From Theristus sp. LFF4_11 (taxonomy: Eukaryota > Nematoda > Chromadorea > Monhysterida > Xyalidae): 13,714 nt of DNA. The stretch is from contig JASANC010001368.1 in NCBI GenBank assembly GCA_030248135.1, positions 1-13,714 on the forward strand, in the 5' to 3' direction. This document shows, piece by piece, positions 8,633 to 13,714 of this stretch. Position 1 is the first letter of the stretch. Each line of letters opens with the position of its first letter. The notes beneath the pieces are model-generated. The model saw nothing but the letters and a program-made list of their open reading frames with translations. It made no database searches and was not told the DNA's origin. A program made the translations under genes and the position numbers.

Positions 8633-8907
8633 TAGAAACCTGTTTGAAACACATACCTAGCGAATTCAGTGGCTGAATGCAGTGACATTGGTGAAATTGT
8701 GCTACCAAAGGCCCCAAAGGGATGAGTTAGTGGTAATTTCATTACAAAAGGCTGTTACAAAAGGAAATCTCTGTGAAAAGTAGAAGTTTCTGCGACTTCC
8801 TTCCTGCCATGGAAGGTATTTTTGCCATTTTGCCCACCCCTAAAAATGGTTTCCAAATAAACCCCCCCCCAAAAATAAACCCCCCCCCCCAAAAATAAAC
8901 CCCCACC

Positions 8908-9397
8908 CCCAGAAGCATAGTTGTTCTAGGGGGGGGGCCTGGGGGGGGGCCGCCCCCCCCAAAAAATTTTCGAATCTATCTCTATCAGACAGGTTTTTGT
9001 CGGCTAAGCTATTATCTATCTAAAAAAATTTCTCAGCCAGCTATCTATCTGAAAATTTTTGCCTTCGAAGACATAAAATAAGTCAATTTTTGCCCAAAAT
9101 TGACCATTTTTGCTTGTAATTCTTGAAAGTTTCGCTAATTTTAGGTAAAATACGCGTTTATACTTGATTTTTAGTGTATTTTTTGCATTATTTTGCTGTT
9201 TTTATAGCTTTTTAGCGTTTTAGCTATCTATCTATCAAATTTCAAAATTTTGACCGGCCCCCCCCCAAAGTCACATGGCCCCCCCCCGCGGCCCCCCCCA
9301 AAATTTTCCAGCTATCTATCTATCTGGAAAATTTGCTCCAGCTATCTATATCGGCCCCCCCCCAACCCCTCGGCTCTGGAACAACTATGCCCAGAAG
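8908..9397. mobile_element. Innermost element (8916-9389), short relative of the outer transposon
   Basis: The ends CATAGTTGTTCTAGGGG and CTCTGGAACAACTATG are the same as those of the 7346-10390 element. The flanking octamer CCCAGAAG is perfect (8908-8915, 9390-9397). Internal sequence such as TTCGAATCTATCTCTATC, CTTCGAAGACAT and TACGCGTTTATACTTG is shared with the outer element in the same order. It therefore serves as an intact comparison copy for the outer element's insertions. Confidence 0.9.
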
Positions 9398-9607
9398 TCG
9401 CTGAAGAAATAAACCCCCATGGGGGTTTATTAGAGGTAATACGGTATCTATCAAAAAAATTTCTCAGCCAGCTATCTATCTGAAAATTTTTGTCTTCGAA
9501 GACATGAAATGAGTCAATTTTTGACCAAAATTGACCATTTTTGCTCGTAATTCTTGAAAATTTCGCTAATTTTTGTAAAATACGCGTTTATACTTGATTT
9601 TTAGTGT

Positions 9608-10182
9608 ATTTTTAGCAGTACCGTGGGCCCAAAAAAATTTTCGAGGGGGGGGGGTATGGTACCGTGGGGGGGGGTGCCGACCAAAAAGTGAGGGGGGGTC
9701 CAACCTATGGTAACGTGGGACCCCCCCCCCCCAGGGGGGTCCCATGGGGGGGGTGCATTTTTCAAAATTTTCGGTGGGGGGGGACCACCCCCCCCACCCC
9801 CCCATGAAATTTTTTCGCTCAAATTTGAAAGGAAAAACGCTAAATTTTGCTGCAAAATCTTTGAAATAACAATGAAGATGGTCAAGTTATCATATATTCA
9901 GATTATATTATACACTTTATATAAAAAAAATATTTATTTTCTAAAAAAAATTTGGGTGTGCAGAAAATTTTGGGGGGGGGTGTCCGCCAGACAAAATTTC
10001 ATGGGGGGGGTGGGGGGGGTGTCGGCCAAATTTTCGAGGGGGGGGGTACGATGGGGGGGGTGCCCGGTTTTAGGGGGGGGGTGGCACGGTGCCCCCCCCC
10101 CACCCCCCCCCCCCCCCGGTCTCGGGTGCGCTGGGGGGGGGTGTACCCCCCCCCCCCCCCCGCCCACGGTACTGATTTTTAG
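9608..10182. mobile_element. G/C-tract-rich hAT-like element (9616-10174)
   Basis: The ends CAGTACCGTGGGC and GCCCACGGTACTG form a perfect 13-bp inverted repeat, flanked by ATTTTTAG on both sides (9608-9615, 10175-10182). The uninterrupted counterpart in the 8916-9389 copy reads GTGTATTTTTTGCATTATT, confirming the insertion point. The 559-bp body consists of long G-run and C-run arms around an AT-rich core (about 9810-9960). Gly/Pro-rich open frames here are by-products of the runs. Confidence 0.88.
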
Positions 10183-10398
10183 CATTATTTTGCTGTTTTT
10201 ATAGCCTTTTAGCGTTTTAGCTATCTATCTATCAAATTTCAAAATTTTGACCGGCCCCCCCCCCCAAAGTCACATGGCCGCCCCCGCGGCCCCCCCCCCA
10301 AAAATTTTCCAGCTATCTATCTATCTAGAAAATTTGCTCCAGCTATCTATATCGCCCCCCCCCCAACCCCTCGGCTCTGGAACAACTATGGGAGGGGT

Positions 10399-10681
10399 AC
10401 AAAAAAAGTTGAATAAAAACAAAAATGCCGATTTTTTCTGAAAAACATTGAAAATTTTCCCATTAATATGTTCTGAAAAGACGAAAAGTGGCATTTTTGG
10501 CAGAGTTCTCCGTGATGCATCAATGTTAAATGCAGAACCTCCAAGAGCAAATGTATTTTTTTCAGAGCATGTTGATTAAGGAAAAAGTGTGCGAAAATTT
10601 TGAATCGTTTTGGTTTTTTTTGGTTTTTGGCTTTTAAAATTAAATTAATTTTTTTTGGTTTTGTTAAACAACTTTTCCCTG
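10399..10681. repeat. AT-rich repeat related to the 6621-7322 element, inverted
   Basis: The segment holding CAAAAATGCCGATTTTTTC and ATATGTTCTGAAAAG is the reverse complement of the right part of the 6621-7322 element (TTTTCAGAGCATATTA, AAATCGGCATTTTTG). It also has loose internal inverted symmetry and ends GTTAAACAACTTTTCCCTG. It may be the remainder of an older element into which the 7346-10390 transposon landed. No target duplication was found. Confidence 0.5.
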
Positions 10682-10754
10682 ATCACCAACTTCTTCAAAT
10701 TCATAAAGTAAATCGACAGTGATTGAAAAGAAGATTTGATTGTAAAGGGGCAAA
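10682..10754 (+). promoter_or_regulatory. Short non-repeat sequence upstream of cct-8
   Basis: About 70 bp lie between the last repeat and the cct-8 ATG, which sits in GGGGCAAAATGG. I see no TATA box and no TTTTCAG acceptor close to this ATG, so outron or promoter elements cannot be assigned. Confidence 0.25.
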
Positions 10755-13656
10755 ATGGCGCAACACGTTCCAAAAGTTGGCCTCGGTCGCTTCATGAAAG
10801 AAGGAGCGACGGTTTGTTTGTTTGTTTTTAGATTTGATTTTTGGTTTGTTTTGTAAAAAAAAACACTGCGGCGTGGCGTTGTGGGACAATAGTTTTGTTT
10901 CAGCTTGTCACAAATGGACGGACGGTCTCGTCCCGCCCGTTCAGTGTCCGTCTTTTGCTTGTCTGTGCAAAACCTTTCCAAAAAATGGGTCCGACCAAAC
11001 CCAAACAGAACCAAACCATTCATTGAGATTAAATTTTGTCAAAGGATATGATATGAACTGACGTCATTTTTGATGTGGTTAAGCATGAATATAAACTTAA
11101 ATGTGAATATCAATCGTTATGAACATGACAGTTCAGTTATTTTTGTCTTTCGTTTGCAGCATTATCGAGGAGTTGAAGAAGCGGTGCGACGCAACATTGA
11201 GGCCGCCACGGAGCTCGCCGCCACAGTTCGCTCGTCGTTTGGACCGTTTGGTTCGTCTGTTTCGCTTTGCTGATTTGAATGTCGATTTGTCGAGTTTAGA
11301 ATTGCAGTCAATTACATATCCATCTGGATGATTGGTCGGTTCTGTGCATGAATTGCTGTGGCGACGCTGAGTTTGGTTTGCACAGAAGTACAGAATGCAT
11401 GCATCACGATCACCAACCAATCAGATAGTTCCAACACACGCACAGACAAAACAAGGATATTAAAAATTTGCATCAAAAATATCGTGCGTGTCAAATATTG
11501 GCTTGACATGAAGTAAGAGAAGAGTAGAAGACTTAACTGATTGAAGCGCCATTGAAAAGCGTTGTCTGAGTTTTTTCTAATCCGATCAAACACACTCACA
11601 GAATTTGACACTGAATAACTCATCGTGTTTTCAAAAGGCCACGTTAAAAAGCTTGATTTAAACCGCTGAATGTCAATGACTGTATATCAATCAACATTTT
11701 GAACACTTTGCACGAAAACATCTTTTGATTTTCTTTATTTCCAGGCATGAACAAAATGGTGATCGATCATTTAGAGAAACTGTTTCTTACGAATGATGCC
11801 GCGACAATTCTCAAACAACTGGAGGTCGGCAAACGTTTTTGTTTTCTGACCAACTCATTCCACGATCACAGCTGCTTTTTTTGAATGAAGACGGAATTTT
11901 CCACTTGTGATACTCATTCAGATCGAAAAAGTTTTTTTCCCCGAATTTTTCCAGGTTGACCACCCGGCCGCCCGGATGTTGGTGATGGCCAGTCAGCAGC
12001 AGGACGCTGAGATCGGCGACGGCACCAACTCGGTGGTGATACTCGCGGCGGCGTTGCTGGAGAACGCTGACGAGCTCTTGCTCATGGTTCGTACAGTCGC
12101 GTTCACGATTTAGTTTCTCGATTTTGTGCCAAGCAGACAGAACTGTAAAAAATGTCAGGCGGATCAGAGTTTCGGGCGCATGACTGTTTTGCGCACCGGA
12201 TTTGGAACGATGCCTATCCGCCTGTGCCCACGTGAAGCGTTTGCGTGATATTCAGTTACAGACAATCCTGGCCTTCAGTACGAGCGAAGAATCGGTTTAT
12301 ACCGCAAGGAGGGTTGTGCTAAAGCTGCCACCAACTCCGGTCAATCTGTTCGAAGTGGAGTTTCGTTTAGCTCTCCGTGTTTATGTGCAGTTCCGATCGA
12401 CAGGTTTATCGGAGTTCCTGCTTTTCGCAAAATGAAACGTATTGGAACTCCCGCGGTGTTTCGATTGTGTATATCTTGGAGATCTCAAAATAAATTCAAA
12501 TTTTCACCCAAAAATTATCGCGGCGCAGGGCCTGAAACCGGTCGAAATCATCGACGGCTACGAGTTGGCCGAGGCGAAAGCGCTCGAGCTCGTGCCGTCG
12601 TTGGTCTGCGAGCAAGTGAACGACATTCGCAATGTGGAGCAACTGACGCGCGCCATTCGACCGGTGCTCTGCAGCAAACAGCTCGGCAACCACGAACTGC
12701 TCGCTGATCTGGTCGCGCGCGCATGCAGTCGGTGGCTTTTTCTTTGTTGAGAATTGTTGGTCGTGTGTTAAAACAGCGCTGTAAAAACAGTTTTTTTCTC
12801 CAAATCCTAGGCCTGTTTTCATGTCAAAAGAACCGTTTTTTACTCGGTCTTTTTACCCGATACCCGATTTTTAATTCGTCCTGATTTGACCTGTTTTACA
12901 TATTTACCGTATTTGATTTATTTCTCGACACGATCTCTGGCATGATCTCTCCTCTGATCGTCAAGAATGAGTATTGTATCGCTACTTGATTCGAGTTTAC
13001 TCTTTTCACATTTAGCAGGCATCATAATGTTTCGGTGACCTCTGTTTGCGTTTCAGTTCAAATTCTGCCGAAGAACGAACTATCGCTGAATGTCGATAAT
13101 GTGCGCGTCTGCAAGATATTGGTGAGCGATCGAGTCGCCATTTTACTGTTGTGTGTTTTTATTTCGCCACGGTGGTGTCATTTGGTGTTCCACTTACTGA
13201 CTCAGGGTTCATCGGTCGGTTCATCAACCGTCATGAACGGCATGGTCTTCAAACGACAGGCGGAGGGTAATGTGAAAAAGGTGACCGATGCAAAGATCGC
13301 TGTATTCACGTGCCCGTTTGATGTCACCGCTACCGAGACAAAGGTCAGCAGCGAAATCGTCCACAGTTGTTTTATTCTGGTGATTTGTTTCGTTGTCAAT
13401 GGCTTTTGCGTAGCCGTAGCGTGATGGATTTTGTCAGAATTATAGACGAACGAGTGCATGCACGTTCGTAATTTGCGACTGTGATTGTCTTTATACGATA
13501 CTCTGCTTCCATGTTTGTTCTAGTTATGACAACCCAGCATTTGTAAAGCTGAAATGACCATGTTCTTCCTTTATTTGTGTACAGGGCACAGTGCTTTTGA
13601 ACACCGCTAATGAGCTGCTAAACTTCAGCAAGGGCGAGGAGGCGGAGATCGAGGCC
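10755..13656 (+). CDS. cct-8: CCT8: T-complex protein 1 subunit theta (exons 1-8; 3' part outside window)
   Basis: Exons: 10755-10811, 11160-11250, 11745-11824, 11955-12086, 12529-12727, 13057-13121, 13206-13343, 13585-13656. All are GT-AG, in phase, 834 bases for 278 residues of about 550. CCT8 is one of eight subunits of the cytosolic TRiC/CCT chaperonin that folds actin, tubulin and other proteins using ATP. Visible: start [19 protein letters not shown] as in other thetas, [19 protein letters not shown], the GPFGMNKM phosphate loop (about 47-54), [19 protein letters not shown] and the catalytic GDGTN (about 97-101). The intermediate and apical domains begin with [30 protein letters not shown] and ETKGTVLL, then NFSKGEEAE. 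The N-terminal equatorial domain is complete. The 12727 donor (A|GTCGGT) was chosen because it restores ACIQILP, aligned with ACVSIFP in other species. The gene continues right of the window. Confidence 0.95.
11251..11744 (+). other. cct-8 intron 2, no embedded feature seen
   Basis: The donor is GTTCGT and the acceptor TTATTTCCAG. Open frames on the minus strand here match nothing I recognise. The other long cct-8 introns (10812-11159, 12087-12528, 12728-13056) likewise show no embedded gene. The one at 12087-12528 has a small inverted pair, CAGGCGGAT and ATCCGCCTG. Confidence 0.6.
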
Positions 13657-13714
13657 GTACGTTGTTGCTCTTTTTTTATGTAAAGTTTTTGAATGAACTG
13701 AAATTTTGAAAATA

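Larger units (their letters stand above)
8503..9446. mobile_element. TA-flanked element (8505-9444) with poly-C arrays, interrupted by another element
   Basis: The ends are CCGTATTACCTCTA and TAGAGGTAATACGG, flanked by TA on both sides. A paralogous empty site exists at about 9005-9022, where GCTATTATCTATC runs uninterrupted, showing the insertion duplicated TA as Tc1/mariner-like elements do. Inside are tandem AATAAACCCCCCCCC units and two copies of a self-complementary AAACCCCCATGGGGGTTT. The 8916-9389 element has been inserted within it. Without that insert it is about 458 bp and non-coding. Confidence 0.85.
7338..10398. mobile_element. Outer transposon (7346-10390), family with CATAGTTGTTC ends, carrying nested insertions
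   Basis: The left end is CATAGTTGTTCTAGGGG and the right end CTCTGGAACAACTATG, an 11-bp perfect inverted repeat followed by G-rich and C-rich tracts. The flanks are GAAGGGGT (7338-7345) and GGAGGGGT (10391-10398), an 8-bp duplication with one mismatch. Subtracting the insertions at 7395-8440, 8505-9444 and 9616-10174 leaves about 1.5 kb or less. That sequence is AT-rich, contains CTATCTATC repeats and encodes no protein. The 474-bp element at 8916-9389 is a short relative of it. Confidence 0.82.

Noticed and set aside
8611..9431. CCCCCATGGGGG palindromes as transcription terminators or regulatory operators
   Set aside because: They are part of a repeated transposon body and end, in a eukaryotic context.
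9601..10204. Gly/Pro-rich open frames on both strands
   Set aside because: They arise from G and C homopolymer runs inside a transposon and contain no domain.
12202..12435. 77-codon open frame inside a cct-8 intron
   Set aside because: Splicing from 12086 to 12529 gives an uninterrupted CCT8 match. This frame has no CCT similarity and lies between valid splice sites.
1..13714. tRNA, rRNA or CRISPR features
   Set aside because: No cloverleaf, rRNA core sequence or regularly spaced direct repeats with unique spacers were seen.

Overview
This is an AT-rich eukaryotic nuclear window with two intron-rich protein genes in divergent orientation, separated by a nest of DNA transposons. It most likely comes from a nematode. 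The introns carry T-rich tracts ending in TTTTCAG or TTTCCAG. The minus-strand gene has a TTTTCAG acceptor five bases before its ATG, as expected for spliced-leader addition. The CCT-theta peptide also resembles nematode CCT-8. A plant-parasitic tylenchid is possible, but I cannot show it from the sequence.

Minus strand, about 6526 down to 782 and continuing off the left edge: sixteen exons can be chained with every splice phase agreeing. They encode a type II membrane protein with a basic N-terminus, a signal anchor and a Pro/Thr-rich stem. Two complete tandem FAM3/ILEI (PANDER-like) domains follow, then a linker and the first part of a GT13-type glycosyltransferase domain of the POMGNT1 kind (protein O-mannose beta-1,2-N-acetylglucosaminyltransferase). 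POMGNT1 has one ILEI-like stem domain, so the duplicated stem is the most interesting protein-level finding. Its introns hold a hAT-like MITE with a perfect 8-bp target duplication, an exact 106-bp tandem duplication and a 26-bp inverted repeat.

Centre, about 6621-10390 (possibly to 10681): mainly non-coding mobile DNA. A 702-bp hAT-like element lies 95 bp upstream of the minus-strand ATG. Next to it is an outer element of about 3 kb (7346-10390) that has received three further insertions: a hAT-like element (7395-8440), a TA-flanked element (8505-9444) that itself holds a small relative of the outer element (8916-9389), and a G/C-tract-rich element (9616-10174). Terminal inverted repeats and target-site duplications are readable for each layer, and two of the insertions can be checked against an empty-site copy inside this same window.

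Plus strand, 10755 to the right edge: the first eight exons of cct-8, the theta subunit of the cytosolic chaperonin TRiC/CCT. They encode 278 residues in perfect phase and include the GPxG and GDGTN nucleotide-site motifs. The gene continues beyond the window. The two genes have no obvious functional link.
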